The position numbers and the translations under genes are program-made. The notes under the pieces are model-generated. The model was not told the origin of the DNA and did no database searches. It worked only from the letters and a program-made list of their open reading frames with translations. A stretch of 64,000 nt of DNA from Prochlorococcus sp. scB245a_520K10 (GTDB lineage Bacteria; Cyanobacteriota; Cyanobacteriia; PCC-6307; Cyanobiaceae), in assembly GCA_000634515.1 (NCBI GenBank), contig JFNU01000139.1, positions 1-64,000 of the forward strand. The letters run 5' to 3'. Positions 29,882-41,090 of this stretch are shown piece after piece (within the stretch, counting starts at the first letter, position 1; every line of letters begins with the position of its first letter).

Positions 29882-30460
29882 ATGGAAGAAAATTTAGAAC
29901 CAATTAAAGAAGTAAATAATGAAATATCAGATGACAACAATACATCCAACTCTGAAGAAGTAAAAGAAACTAAATCAGAAAAAAATATCAATTTGAATAC
30001 AAATACTGGTGAATCTCAAAATAATTCTATTCCTAAAGTTGATAAAAAAAATGAAAATGCCATACCCGCCAAAACTATTTCTAAACCAATAAAAGAACTC
30101 CCTATAGAGAAAAAGCCATTCCAAGAATTTATTAATATTCATCTCATACCCTCCTTAATACAAGAAATTAATCAAAGGGGGTTAGAAGTAAATAATATTA
30201 ATCTTGAAAATACTAATAGACCTATTGCTGGAGATAAATGTTGGGTAGTAAATTGTGAAATTAAAGATACATGCAGCTTTTGGCTATCATTCGAGAAAGA
30301 AGACATTAGTTCATCAAAAAGTATTTCTTTATCCAAACCAAGTCAAAAACCTAGTATTATCGAATCATTCCTTATCGATGAAAAGAGAATAACCCTTAAA
30401 TTAATTATTTCACGTGTAATGCAGAGATTAAATGGACAAAAATTAATAGGGATTAATTAA
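29882..30460 (+). CDS. DUF2996-like cyanobacterial protein
   Basis: Low-complexity N-term then FINIHLIPSLIQEINQRGLEVNNINLENTNRPIAGDKCWVVNCEI. Confidence 0.7.
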   Translation: MEENLEPIKEVNNEISDDNNTSNSEEVKETKSEKNINLNTNTGESQNNSIPKVDKKNENAIPAKTISKPIKELPIEKKPFQEFINIHLIPSLIQEINQRGLEVNNINLENTNRPIAGDKCWVVNCEIKDTCSFWLSFEKEDISSSKSISLSKPSQKPSIIESFLIDEKRITLKLIISRVMQRLNGQKLIGIN

Positions 30461-30540
30461 AGAAACAATAACACCAAGTTAACTTTTCCCTCGAAAATAC
30501 AAATAATAGTAAATAATAGTATTAATAAATAAAATCAAAT

Positions 30541-31713
30541 ATGACTCAATCAACTATTGAATCAAAAAATAAAAAAGAAGTAAATAATGGAAAGGTACCT
30601 GCAAAGGAAACAATTTTGTCTCCAAGGTTTTATACAACAGACTTTGAGGCTATGGAAAATATGGATTTATCAATAAACGAGGAGGAATTAGAAGCTATAT
30701 GTGAAGAGTTTAGAAAAGATTACAACAGGCATCACTTTGTTAGAAATAGTGAATTTGAAGGTGCTGCAGAAAAATTAGATCCAGAGACAAGAGAGCTTTT
30801 TGTTGATTTTCTTGAAGGAAGTTGCACTTCAGAATTTTCAGGTTTTTTGCTTTACAAAGAGCTTAGCAAAAGGATCAAAGCCAAGAACCCTCTTCTTGCT
30901 GAATGTTTTGCTCATATGGCCAGAGATGAAGCTAGACATGCGGGTTTCTTGAATAAATCTATGAGTGATTTTGGATTACAGTTGGATTTAGGTTTTTTGA
31001 CGGCAAATAAAGATTACACCTATTTCCCTCCACGAAGTATTTTTTATGCCACTTATCTATCTGAAAAAATAGGTTATTGGAGATATATCGCCATTTATAG
31101 GCATCTTGAAAAAAATCCAGATAGCAAGATTTTTCCACTATTCAATTACTTTGAAAATTGGTGTCAAGATGAAAATAGACATGGTGATTTCTTTGATGCA
31201 CTAATGAAAGCACAACCGCGTACTGTCAAATCTCTAAGTAAAAAAATTACCATTGGAGGGTCTACCTTTACACATCCACTATTCGACTATTTTCATAGAT
31301 TTAGATACTTTCTAAACAATCTTCCATTAACTTCTAAATTATGGTCAAGATTTTTTCTTTTAGCTGTTTTTGCAACGATGTACGCTAGGGATCTGGGAAT
31401 AAAAAAAGATTTCTACAGTTCTTTAGGATTAGATGCTAGAGATTACGACCAGTATGTTATTAACAAAACAAATGAAACGTCTGCCAGAGTTTTTCCAGTT
31501 GTTTTAGACGTATATGATAATTCATTTTATGGAAGATTAGATAAAATAGTTGAAAATAATAAGGTGCTTTCTGATATTGCTAACAGCGATGGAAATAAAG
31601 TATCTAAAACTTTAAAGAAATTACCTAAATATTTATCAAACGGTTACCAGCTATTAAGACTATACTTATTAAAACCTCTAGATAGTAAAGATTTCCAACC
31701 TGCTATTAGATAA
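30541..31713 (+). CDS. acsF: Mg-protoporphyrin IX monomethyl ester (oxidative) cyclase
   Basis: 390 aa di-iron protein; [31 protein letters not shown]. Confidence 0.95.
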   Translation: MTQSTIESKNKKEVNNGKVPAKETILSPRFYTTDFEAMENMDLSINEEELEAICEEFRKDYNRHHFVRNSEFEGAAEKLDPETRELFVDFLEGSCTSEFSGFLLYKELSKRIKAKNPLLAECFAHMARDEARHAGFLNKSMSDFGLQLDLGFLTANKDYTYFPPRSIFYATYLSEKIGYWRYIAIYRHLEKNPDSKIFPLFNYFENWCQDENRHGDFFDALMKAQPRTVKSLSKKITIGGSTFTHPLFDYFHRFRYFLNNLPLTSKLWSRFFLLAVFATMYARDLGIKKDFYSSLGLDARDYDQYVINKTNETSARVFPVVLDVYDNSFYGRLDKIVENNKVLSDIANSDGNKVSKTLKKLPKYLSNGYQLLRLYLLKPLDSKDFQPAIR

Positions 31714-31744
31714 TCTTTTATATAGAGTAAATTTATAGACTAAT

Positions 31745-33169
31745 ATGCTTACGTCACAAATTAAATCAAATGAAATCGAATTTGGAAGTTGTAATAAAGA
31801 TTTATTAGAAGAAATCATTTTCTATGGCATTGGACTTGGGGCTGATTTTATAGAAATATTTATAGAAAATACCGATAACGCAAGTGTTCTAGCTGAAGAG
31901 GATTACATAACAAGTGTAAGTCCATCATTTGGAAGGGGTGCTGGAATAAGAATTTTCAAAGACAAGAGGGACGGATTTGTAAGTACAAATGATTTATCAA
32001 AACATGGCTTGATGAGATCAGTATCTCAGGCTATTGAGATGTTAGATATAACTGACAAAAGAAATAGAGAAGTTTTTAACGGTTTAAATAAACATCGGGA
32101 TTACAGTTTATCCAAGAAAACATGGATTAATGAAGTTCCATCTATTCATGAGATAAGTGCAAAACTATTAGTAAGTACAAAGTCTCTTAAAAAAAATAAC
32201 AAAATAATTACTAGAAAAGGAAGCTACTCAAGAAATCTTCAAGAAGTAATCATAGCGTCCAGCGATGGAACTTATGCCTCAGATATTAGGTTGCATCAAA
32301 CAGTTGGTCTTAACGTAATTGCTAGTGATGCCCAATATAGATCTAATGGGAGTAGAAGATTTGGATCTTCAGGTATGCCTAATGAATTCAGATATTGGGA
32401 TCATGAAAAAGCTGCAAATGATGTGTTTGAAAGTTCAATGAACATGTTATACGCGGATTACGTTGATGCTGGGCAAATGCCTGTTGTATTAGCTAATAAA
32501 TTTGGCGGCGTTATATTTCATGAAGCCTGTGGACATTTGCTTGAGACCACACAAATAGAAAGAGGGACAACACCCTTTGAGAATAAATTGAATGAAAAAA
32601 TTGCACATGAATCAGTAACTGCAATAGATGAAGGAATATCGGAAGGATCTTTTGGTTCATTATCTGTAGATGATGAAGGCATGGAACCAGAGAAATCAGT
32701 CCTTATAAAGGATGGGATTTTAAAAAAATTCATCTCCGACAGGGCAGGTGAATTGAGAACAGGCCATAAAAGAACGGGGAGCGGAAGAAGACAAAATTAT
32801 TCTTTTGCAGCAGCTTCAAGAATGAGAAACACTTATATTGCGAAAGGTGAATACTCTAAAGAAGACTTAATAAGTAGTATTAACGATGGTCTTTACTGTA
32901 AATCAATGGGCGGTGGGAGCGTTGGTGCTACAGGACAATTTAATTTTGCTGTAGAAGAAGGATATTTAATTAAAAATGGAAAATTAACTAAACCAGTTAA
33001 GGGGGCAACTTTGATTGGTGAGGCTAAAGAGGTCATGCCAAAAATATCAATGTGCGGAAATGACTTGGAGCTAGCACCTGGATTCTGTGGATCCATTAGC
33101 GGAAGTGTCAACGTAACGGTTGGCCAACCTCATATTAAAGTTGATTCAATTACTGTTGGCGGAAGATAA
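31745..33169 (+). CDS. tldD: TldD-family metalloprotease
   Basis: IFHEACGHLLE motif; 474 aa. Confidence 0.92.
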   Translation: MLTSQIKSNEIEFGSCNKDLLEEIIFYGIGLGADFIEIFIENTDNASVLAEEDYITSVSPSFGRGAGIRIFKDKRDGFVSTNDLSKHGLMRSVSQAIEMLDITDKRNREVFNGLNKHRDYSLSKKTWINEVPSIHEISAKLLVSTKSLKKNNKIITRKGSYSRNLQEVIIASSDGTYASDIRLHQTVGLNVIASDAQYRSNGSRRFGSSGMPNEFRYWDHEKAANDVFESSMNMLYADYVDAGQMPVVLANKFGGVIFHEACGHLLETTQIERGTTPFENKLNEKIAHESVTAIDEGISEGSFGSLSVDDEGMEPEKSVLIKDGILKKFISDRAGELRTGHKRTGSGRRQNYSFAAASRMRNTYIAKGEYSKEDLISSINDGLYCKSMGGGSVGATGQFNFAVEEGYLIKNGKLTKPVKGATLIGEAKEVMPKISMCGNDLELAPGFCGSISGSVNVTVGQPHIKVDSITVGGR

Positions 33170-33172
33170 GAT

Positions 33173-34525
33173 ATGGATTCAAAAGAAATAACAACTCAAA
33201 TCTCCAAAGCTGCAGAATTTCTAAATGTTAAAAAATGGGATTATGGTGCAAGCTTTTCTAATGACTATTCTGTACAAGTAGATAAAGGTGATGCTAAACA
33301 ACTTAAGGCCTCACAAAAGCAAGTTTTAACTATAAGAGTTTGGAACGAATCTAATCTAGTTGGTATTACTACAACAAGTGATATTAGTGAATCTGGTATT
33401 AAAAAGGCTCTAAATCAAGCGAATATAGCTTCTGATTTTGGTAATAAGAATGAAAGCACTGAATTTTCACCACTAGCGAAGGATCCTATTAAAGTTAAGG
33501 AATTTAAGAAAAAAAATCCTGTTGGAATAAAAAAATTACTTATGCTTTTAAGAGAAGCAGAAGTAAAACTACTTAAAAGTCATGAATCCATAAAATCTGT
33601 TCCATATAATGGTTTATCCGAGAGTTTCTTTGAGAGAGTTTACGCAAATAGTGATGGTGCCTTTCGAAGTTTTACTAAAAGTCAAGCTGCACTATATTTA
33701 TATGCAAGAGCGGAAGAGAAAAATAAGAAACCTCGAAGCTCAGGTTCTGTAAAACTGGGATATGGAGTTGATGATATTGATATAGAATCTTGTATTAAAG
33801 AGGCCTCAAATAAAACAATATCTCATCTTAATTATTCACCAATTAAAACGGAAAAATATTTAATATGTTTTTCCCCAGAAGCATTTCTGACGATCATTAA
33901 TGCCTTTAGCTCTATGTTTAATGCTAGAAGCATTCTAGATGGGGTAAGCCTATCTAATAAAAACTCCATTGGAGAGAAACTATCAACAGAAGCACTCAAT
34001 ATTTTTGATGATGGTCTTCACGAAAAGAATATTTCTTCATCACCATTTGATGGAGAAGGAACTCCCACCAAAAGACTATGTTTAATAAATAAGGGGAAAA
34101 TTAAAAATTTCATACACTCTGAATCAACTGCAAGAATTTTTAAAACAATTCCCACTGGCCACGCCGGACTTGGATCAAAAGTCTCAGTATCTCCTGATTG
34201 GATAGTAGTTGAGAAATCAACTGGAGACTATGATCTTAAAAAATCACTAAATCATCTTAATTATGATGGAGAATTTGTTTATATTGAAGAATTAAATGCA
34301 ATCCATGCAGGTGTAAGAGCAAGTCAAGGTTCGTTCTCTCTTCCATTTGATGGATGGCTTTATAAAAAAGGTACAAAAATTTCAATAGAATCTGCAACTG
34401 TTGCTGGGGATATCAAATATCTTTTGAAAAATATAGTAAATATTGAATCAAACCAGGAAGTAACAACTAGTGGAGTGTCTCCACATATATGGGTAGATCA
34501 ATTATCAATAACTGGTGACGCGTGA
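33173..34525 (+). CDS. pmbA: TldE/PmbA-family protein
   Basis: 450 aa; non-catalytic TldE-type sequence directly downstream of tldD. Confidence 0.88.
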   Translation: MDSKEITTQISKAAEFLNVKKWDYGASFSNDYSVQVDKGDAKQLKASQKQVLTIRVWNESNLVGITTTSDISESGIKKALNQANIASDFGNKNESTEFSPLAKDPIKVKEFKKKNPVGIKKLLMLLREAEVKLLKSHESIKSVPYNGLSESFFERVYANSDGAFRSFTKSQAALYLYARAEEKNKKPRSSGSVKLGYGVDDIDIESCIKEASNKTISHLNYSPIKTEKYLICFSPEAFLTIINAFSSMFNARSILDGVSLSNKNSIGEKLSTEALNIFDDGLHEKNISSSPFDGEGTPTKRLCLINKGKIKNFIHSESTARIFKTIPTGHAGLGSKVSVSPDWIVVEKSTGDYDLKKSLNHLNYDGEFVYIEELNAIHAGVRASQGSFSLPFDGWLYKKGTKISIESATVAGDIKYLLKNIVNIESNQEVTTSGVSPHIWVDQLSITGDA

Positions 34526-35508
34526 GAATTATATTCTGGGGTACACCTGAATATTCACTTGCTAGCCTTGATATTTTTATTAAATCTAAGCATGAGGTAA
34601 TTGCAGTAGTTAGCCAACCGGACAAGAAGAGATCTCGGGGGAATAAATTAATATCTTCACCTGTAAAGAGTTTTGCTCAGAAAAAATCCATAAAAATTTA
34701 TACTCCAGAAATTATTAAGGACAATATATCTTTTATAAATGAACTTAAATCACTTTCTTGTGATTTATTTATTGTTATAGCTTATGGAAAAATTTTACCC
34801 AAAGAAATATTAGAAATTCCAAAATTTGGTTCTTGGAACGCACATGCCTCGTTACTTCCAAGATGGCGTGGTGCAGCTCCAATCCAGTGGTCCATAATGA
34901 AAGGAGATGAATTTACTGGAGTAGGAATAATGAAAATGGATAAGGGACTTGATACTGGCGATTTATTGTTGGAAGAAAAAATTAAAATTGATGATAATGA
35001 TAATCTAAATACACTGACGGAAAAACTTAGTACTTTATCAGCAAAATTGTTTTTAAATGCTTCATCTTTGATAGAAAAAAATACTGATAAAAAAACTAAT
35101 TCTCAATTAACAAAACAAAATACCCTTGGAAGAGAAATAACATACGCAAGAATGATTGAAAAATCAGACTATAAAGTCGATTGGGGTGATGAGGCAATTG
35201 AAATTTCTCAAAAAATAAAAGCCTTATACCCGCGAGCATATACAACTTTTAGAGGCATGAACCTAAAAATAATTAACATTAAAGTATTGAATAGTGAAGC
35301 AATTAAAAATGAAAATTACTACCTCATAAGCAACTATTCAAAACCAGGTATTGTTATTGCTGTCATAGACAATGAAGGAATAGTAATTTCAACTAAAACT
35401 GATCCGATTATTTTGTTAGAAGCAAAACTTGAAGGGAAAAATATAACTAACAAAAAGCAATTAATACAACAATTAAAGCCATCAGTAGGAGAATACTTCT
35501 CAGATTAA
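34522..35508 (+). CDS. fmt: Methionyl-tRNA formyltransferase
   Basis: NAHASLLPRWRGAAPIQWSI and MDKGLDTGDLL. Confidence 0.96.
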   Translation: MRIIFWGTPEYSLASLDIFIKSKHEVIAVVSQPDKKRSRGNKLISSPVKSFAQKKSIKIYTPEIIKDNISFINELKSLSCDLFIVIAYGKILPKEILEIPKFGSWNAHASLLPRWRGAAPIQWSIMKGDEFTGVGIMKMDKGLDTGDLLLEEKIKIDDNDNLNTLTEKLSTLSAKLFLNASSLIEKNTDKKTNSQLTKQNTLGREITYARMIEKSDYKVDWGDEAIEISQKIKALYPRAYTTFRGMNLKIINIKVLNSEAIKNENYYLISNYSKPGIVIAVIDNEGIVISTKTDPIILLEAKLEGKNITNKKQLIQQLKPSVGEYFSD

Positions 35509-36218
35509 TTTTTAGATTCTTTTTTAGAGAATCCCCAAATGAAAGCAAAAAGAATCAAAATATAAAAATAATAGTCTGGAAGGATAGATTCTTTAATTAA
35601 GGTATTTAGAAGAAGTTTAATACCAACAATTAAAATTGCTATGTAACCTGCTGTTTCTAATCTAGAAAATATATCAAGTAGTTTTAGAAAAATTCCGGAT
35701 GTAAATCTTAAGGCCAAAACACCAATTACTGCTCCAAATATAATTAATATGTATTGATCACTGATTGCTACTGCAGTAGTGATACTGTCTATGGAAAATG
35801 CGAAATCAGTAATTGAAAGAAGAGCTACAACCTTTAAGAACTTAAAATTTTTTTTATTATTATCTACACCATTTTTAGTGTTTTCTATTTCAGAATTAAA
35901 AAAAACATTTGAGAAGAATAAATATATTAAATAAAAACCAGCAAAAACTCTTATAAAAATAAACTTTAGAAGAACATTAGATAATATTATGAGAATAATT
36001 CTAAATAATAAAGATATCGTTATCCCAATATTTAGGGCTCTTGACCTTAATTCCGAACTATCGAGTGATTTAGTAAGAGAAGCTAGTGCAACAGCATTAT
36101 CGGCTGATAATAATAATTCTAGTGCAATTAGTATTGGTAAAAGTGTAAAGATCTCGTACCAACTATCTACCTGATCTAGTGTGGGTATAAAAGAATTTAC
36201 TGCGGCTGAATCCATCAA
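35505..36218 (-). CDS. TerC-family integral membrane protein
   Basis: LLLSADNAVALASL and TDFAFSIDSITTAVAI motifs. Confidence 0.88.
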   Translation of the reverse strand: MMDSAAVNSFIPTLDQVDSWYEIFTLLPILIALELLLSADNAVALASLTKSLDSSELRSRALNIGITISLLFRIILIILSNVLLKFIFIRVFAGFYLIYLFFSNVFFNSEIENTKNGVDNNKKNFKFLKVVALLSITDFAFSIDSITTAVAISDQYILIIFGAVIGVLALRFTSGIFLKLLDIFSRLETAGYIAILIVGIKLLLNTLIKESILPDYYFYILILFAFIWGFSKKESKN

Positions 36219-36289
36219 ATATTATTCACAAACCGTATAAAATCTAATATAATATGTCGGATATGAGTAATCAAGATCGATAGTTATAA

Positions 36290-39200
36290 ATGAGTTTAAA
36301 TACTTTAGTTAATTATATTTCGAACTCACAAATTACTTCTGAATTAATAAAAAGAAATTCAATAAATAAAGAATTAAATATTGTTGGTTCAAGTAGATAT
36401 GCAAAATCAATAATCTTAGATAGCATCGCAAAAAAAGAAGAAAAAAATATATTATTAATTTGTCCTAACGTAGAATTAGCTTACAAATGGATTGGTTATT
36501 TTGAAAGTATAAATAATAAAGAAGTTTTATATTATCCACCAACAGAACATCTACCATACTCATCAATTAATAAAACCAAAGAAATTGAATTTACTCAGCT
36601 TACTGTTTTATCTAAATTAATAAAAAAAGAGAGCAAAGAACTAAATATTGTCATAACAACTGAGAGATCACTACAACCTCATCTAATAAATAAAAACTTA
36701 TTAATTGAAAATACATTTTATTTACAAAAAGGTATTCAAATTGAGATTCAAGAACTAGCAAATAAACTAACATTACTTGGGTATTCAAAGGAAAATGTAA
36801 CTTCCTCAGAAGGTTACTGGAGTAGAAGAGGTGAAATTATAGATATTTATCCTGTTAATAACGAGTTTCCTGTAAGATTAGAATTTTTTGATAATGTAAT
36901 TGAGAAAATCAGAGAATATGATCCACATTCACAAAAAACTCTAGAAAGTATAAATAATATTGAAATAATACAGGCTGGATGTGATTTACTAATAAAAGAT
37001 AAGTTAAATAATTTATCTGAGAAGGGTATTTTCAATTCAGAAGATCTAAATAAAAATAACCTTGATCGTTATTTAGGAATAATAGAAAAAGAGCCCACAA
37101 ACATAATTGATTATATAAATAAGGAAACAATTCTAGTAATTGATGAATTAGAAGATTGTAAAAAGTTTGCCAATAATTGGTATCTAGATTCAGAGAGTAA
37201 TTTTGATAATTGTAAAACTGAATTAAATGAAAACCTAAAAAATAATGGCATTAATTTTAAGGCCAAGCCAAATTTGCACTTAAAGTTTGACGAAATAATA
37301 AATACAATAGGAAATTTTAATTTAATTAAATTATATGAATTTGAATCTAAAGATAATATTGATAATAGGTTTTTATTAAACGATAAAAGATTAAATTCAT
37401 ACTCTAAAAATATAGGAAAATTATCCAACGATATAAATAAAAATATTAAAAATAAAGAAAAAGTATGGATACTATCAGCACAGCCGTTAAGAACTAGAAC
37501 TTTACTTTTTGAGCACGAATGTAATACAAACTTTTTGAGTAATCCTAATGATATTGATGAAGCATATAAGTCAATTAATAACTCAACTCCTTTAATTATA
37601 AAAAATAAGAACAATTATGAAATCGAAGGTTTTTATCTTCCAATATGGAAAATTATCTTAATAACGGATAAAGAACTATTTTCACAACAATCTCTTTTTA
37701 ATAATGTTTTCATAAGAAGAAAAAAAAGAAGTGTCAATTCAAATATAAATGTAAATAAGATTAGTCCAGGAGATTTTATAGTTCATAAAAATCATGGAAT
37801 AGGTCAATTTATAAAAATAGAAAAAATAAATATAACTGGAGATTCAAGAGATTATTTAGTTATTCAGTATCAAGATGGGAAAATAAGTGTTGCAGCTGAT
37901 CAACTCGGTAGCGTAAATAGATATAGATCAAGTGGCAAAATAAAACCTAAAATAAATAAATTAGGAGGAACAGAATGGGAAAGAATTAAAGATAAGAATA
38001 AGAAACTAATTAAAAAAGTCGCTATCGATATTTTAAAACTCTACGCAAAAAGAGAGCAACTCAAGGGACATATATACCCAGAAGATGGTCCTTGGCAAAA
38101 CGAATTAGAAGAGTCATTCCCTTATCAACCAACACCTGATCAAATTACGGCTGTCAAAGAAATAAAATCTGATATGGAAAGCGATAAGCCAATGGATAGA
38201 CTAGTTTGTGGAGATGTAGGATTTGGCAAAACAGAGGTAGCTGTAAGGGCTATTTTTAAGGCTATTACATCAGGTAGGCAAGTAATACTATTAGCTCCAA
38301 CAACAATCCTAGCTCAGCAACATTGGAGAACAATAAATAATAGATTTTCACCTTACCCAATAAAAGTTTCCTTACTCAATAGATTCAAAACTGTTAATGA
38401 GAGAAAAGAAATTTATGCAGGATTGAAAAATAACAAAATTGATTTAGTAGTTGCAACGCATCAAATATTAGGAAAAGATATACAAATAAAAAATTTAGGA
38501 CTGCTAGTAATTGATGAAGAACAGAGATTTGGAGTAAGGCAAAAGGAGAAAATTAAAAAATTTAAAAATAATATAGACGTTTTAACACTCTCGGCGACTC
38601 CCATTCCAAGAACTCTTTATATGAGCTTATCTGGACTGAGACAAATGAGCTTACTAAATACTCCTCCTCCATCAAGAAGATCAATAAAAACATATTTATC
38701 TGAAATAGATATTGATGCTATAAGAACTGCAATAAATCAAGAACTAGATAGGGGAGGTCAAATATTTTATGTTCTTCCAAGAATTTCTGATATTGATCAA
38801 GCTGTAAACAGATTAAAAAATATGTTTCCAAATTTAAAATTTATTATTGCTCATGGACAAATGAACGAAACAGAACTTGAAAATGCGATGATTGCTTTTA
38901 ATAATGGAGAAGTAGATCTGATGATATGCACAACGATAATTGAAAGTGGATTAGACATCCCTAAAGTAAATACGATTATTATTGAAGATTCGCACAAATT
39001 TGGACTTTCACAACTTTATCAACTCAGAGGAAGAGTTGGTAGAAGCGGTGTACAAGCATATGCATGGCTATTTTATCCAAATATAAATAAAATTAATGAC
39101 GCTGCAAAACAAAGATTGAAAGCAATAAAAGATTTCTCAGAATTAGGTAGTGGATATCAACTTGCAATGAAAGATATGGAAATAAGAGGAGTTGGAAGTT

Positions 39201-39802
39201 TACTAGGAGAAGAACAAAGTGGAAAGGTTAATGCTATAGGATATGATTTGTACATTGAAATGCTTCAGGAGGCCATTTCAGAGATAAGTGGACAAGAAAT
39301 ACCAGAAGTTAGTGATACACAAATTGATCTTCCAATAAATGCATTTATACCAGCAACATGGATATTAAATAGGGAAGAAAAACTTGAAGCTTACAAATTT
39401 GCTACTGAATGTTCCAATAATAATGAACTAACAGAATTAGCTACAGACTGGGTAAATAGGTATGGAACTTTGCCCAAACCTGTTGAGTCTCTAATTATGT
39501 TGATGAGACTAAAGTTACTCGCTAAAAGATGTGGTTTCGACAAAATAAAACTCAAAAAACCAAATATTTTTATAGAAACAAAATTAAAACGATCTACTTT
39601 TAAAATACTTAAAAAATCATTACCTAGTAGTGTTCAAAATAAATTTAATTTTGATGAAGGAGAAAAATTTTCAATAATAACAATAAGGGGGTTAGGAGTT
39701 ACTGAAATTCAAAATCAAATCGATCAATTAATGTTTTGGTTTAGGTTATTTCAAAAAGAAATAAATAATTTTGATAAAGATCTTCTTATCAAAAAAGAAT
39801 AA
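36290..39802 (+). CDS. mfd: Transcription-repair coupling factor
   Basis: 1170 aa; CID, GDVGFGKTEVAVRA, DEEQRFGVRQKE, TRG domain. Confidence 0.97.
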   Translation: MSLNTLVNYISNSQITSELIKRNSINKELNIVGSSRYAKSIILDSIAKKEEKNILLICPNVELAYKWIGYFESINNKEVLYYPPTEHLPYSSINKTKEIEFTQLTVLSKLIKKESKELNIVITTERSLQPHLINKNLLIENTFYLQKGIQIEIQELANKLTLLGYSKENVTSSEGYWSRRGEIIDIYPVNNEFPVRLEFFDNVIEKIREYDPHSQKTLESINNIEIIQAGCDLLIKDKLNNLSEKGIFNSEDLNKNNLDRYLGIIEKEPTNIIDYINKETILVIDELEDCKKFANNWYLDSESNFDNCKTELNENLKNNGINFKAKPNLHLKFDEIINTIGNFNLIKLYEFESKDNIDNRFLLNDKRLNSYSKNIGKLSNDINKNIKNKEKVWILSAQPLRTRTLLFEHECNTNFLSNPNDIDEAYKSINNSTPLIIKNKNNYEIEGFYLPIWKIILITDKELFSQQSLFNNVFIRRKKRSVNSNINVNKISPGDFIVHKNHGIGQFIKIEKINITGDSRDYLVIQYQDGKISVAADQLGSVNRYRSSGKIKPKINKLGGTEWERIKDKNKKLIKKVAIDILKLYAKREQLKGHIYPEDGPWQNELEESFPYQPTPDQITAVKEIKSDMESDKPMDRLVCGDVGFGKTEVAVRAIFKAITSGRQVILLAPTTILAQQHWRTINNRFSPYPIKVSLLNRFKTVNERKEIYAGLKNNKIDLVVATHQILGKDIQIKNLGLLVIDEEQRFGVRQKEKIKKFKNNIDVLTLSATPIPRTLYMSLSGLRQMSLLNTPPPSRRSIKTYLSEIDIDAIRTAINQELDRGGQIFYVLPRISDIDQAVNRLKNMFPNLKFIIAHGQMNETELENAMIAFNNGEVDLMICTTIIESGLDIPKVNTIIIEDSHKFGLSQLYQLRGRVGRSGVQAYAWLFYPNINKINDAAKQRLKAIKDFSELGSGYQLAMKDMEIRGVGSLLGEEQSGKVNAIGYDLYIEMLQEAISEISGQEIPEVSDTQIDLPINAFIPATWILNREEKLEAYKFATECSNNNELTELATDWVNRYGTLPKPVESLIMLMRLKLLAKRCGFDKIKLKKPNIFIETKLKRSTFKILKKSLPSSVQNKFNFDEGEKFSIITIRGLGVTEIQNQIDQLMFWFRLFQKEINNFDKDLLIKKE

Positions 39803-39875
39803 ATTATTAAATAATTATTTAAAATCCGCGAAAGAGTTTAAATTCGGTTAGATTTTAAAGAAATTTTTATTCTTT

Positions 39876-40037
39876 ATGGGTGAATATATAGACATCGGAA
39901 TTCAAAATTCGTTTTTACCCTTAACAATAATCTTGTCATCTCTACTACTTGGAATGTACGCACTATTTGGAGAAGAAACTGAAAACGATGATGACGACTC
40001 TGATTCAGGTAGTGGTGGATTAATGCAACCAATCTGA
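39876..40037 (+). CDS. Small single-TM acidic protein
   Basis: 53 aa MGEYIDIGIQNSFLPLTIILSSLLLGMYALFGEETENDDDDSDSGSGGLMQPI*. Confidence 0.65.
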   Translation: MGEYIDIGIQNSFLPLTIILSSLLLGMYALFGEETENDDDDSDSGSGGLMQPI

Positions 40038-40039
40038 GA

Positions 40040-40408
40040 TTACTTATAGTTTATTATTCTAGTTTTTCTCTTTATAATCCTAACCATTCTAAATAGAGAT
40101 CCTATTAATAAAATTAAACTAATGAAGTAAGAAATAAAGATAAAAATCAACAAAAATATTTCAGATAAATTTCCAAAGAGATCAATAAATAGCGTGAAAG
40201 ATTTATTTAAAGTAGTTGACAGGTTTAGTAGAAGCAAATTCTTATTAGGTATTAAATAATTTATATAAACTAAAAAAAGACTTAAACTAAACATAACACC
40301 AGATTCAAGAAATAATCTTCTTTTAGATTTTCTTCTTAAACTTAATTTTTTCTTAAATATATATTTATTATGATTCATATCTAAGTTGGGTATTTTTAAA
40401 TCTGCCAT
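40040..40408 (-). CDS. Hypothetical membrane protein
   Basis: 122 aa with two TM segments. Confidence 0.6.
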   Translation of the reverse strand: MADLKIPNLDMNHNKYIFKKKLSLRRKSKRRLFLESGVMFSLSLFLVYINYLIPNKNLLLLNLSTTLNKSFTLFIDLFGNLSEIFLLIFIFISYFISLILLIGSLFRMVRIIKRKTRIINYK

Positions 40409-40497
40409 ACATCAAAGCTAAAAGAATAAATTAATAATTATTCTGAAAAGAAATTAACCTATACTATCGTGCATGCATTTAGGATGCTAATAGATCT

Positions 40498-41088
40498 TTA
40501 TTTTGGATTAATTAGTACATTTTTTTCTTTATCCTCTATAGGATTATAAAAATAAATAAAAGTTGAGGAGAATAGAAATAAAGAACAAATCGCAATTAAA
40601 GGCGGCAAAATAGAATTGAGAAAATGAACTTTGTTATTTAATCCAAATCTTACTTTTTTAGGTACATTATTAAAAGTGCCAGTTTTTTTTATTCTAACTT
40701 TTGAGGATTCATTTAATTGATCAAAACAATTAATAGTATCTGACAACAATGAATTGCCAATCTTTAAAATAAGTGGTCTTACATTTGGTTTAGAGCTCTT
40801 GAGAACAATATTGTGCGTGTGGAGATTGTCAGCTTTTATGTCAATTAATTTAGACTCATATATTGGGATTTCGTTTTTGATTAAAAGATTTGAATATACA
40901 TAAAATGCATTCATAATGGGCCCTAAATGTTCAATTTTGCCTTCAATAAGAGGTTTATCAATCATAGTTAATTTCCATTGTGAAATTATTGATATTTGAT
41001 CTTTATTTTCGTTGTTTGAATAATCTGGCAATCCAATTATTTCAAGACTCACCGAGGATTGATGAAATGATAATTTATTTTGCATCAT
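40498..41088 (-). CDS. DUF4335-like protein
   Basis: SLEIIGLPDYSNN...QWKLTMIDKPLIEGKIEHLGPIMNAFYVYSN; adjacent to DUF3038-like gene. Confidence 0.75.
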   Translation of the reverse strand: MMQNKLSFHQSSVSLEIIGLPDYSNNENKDQISIISQWKLTMIDKPLIEGKIEHLGPIMNAFYVYSNLLIKNEIPIYESKLIDIKADNLHTHNIVLKSSKPNVRPLILKIGNSLLSDTINCFDQLNESSKVRIKKTGTFNNVPKKVRFGLNNKVHFLNSILPPLIAICSLFLFSSTFIYFYNPIEDKEKNVLINPK

Positions 41089-41090
41089 AT

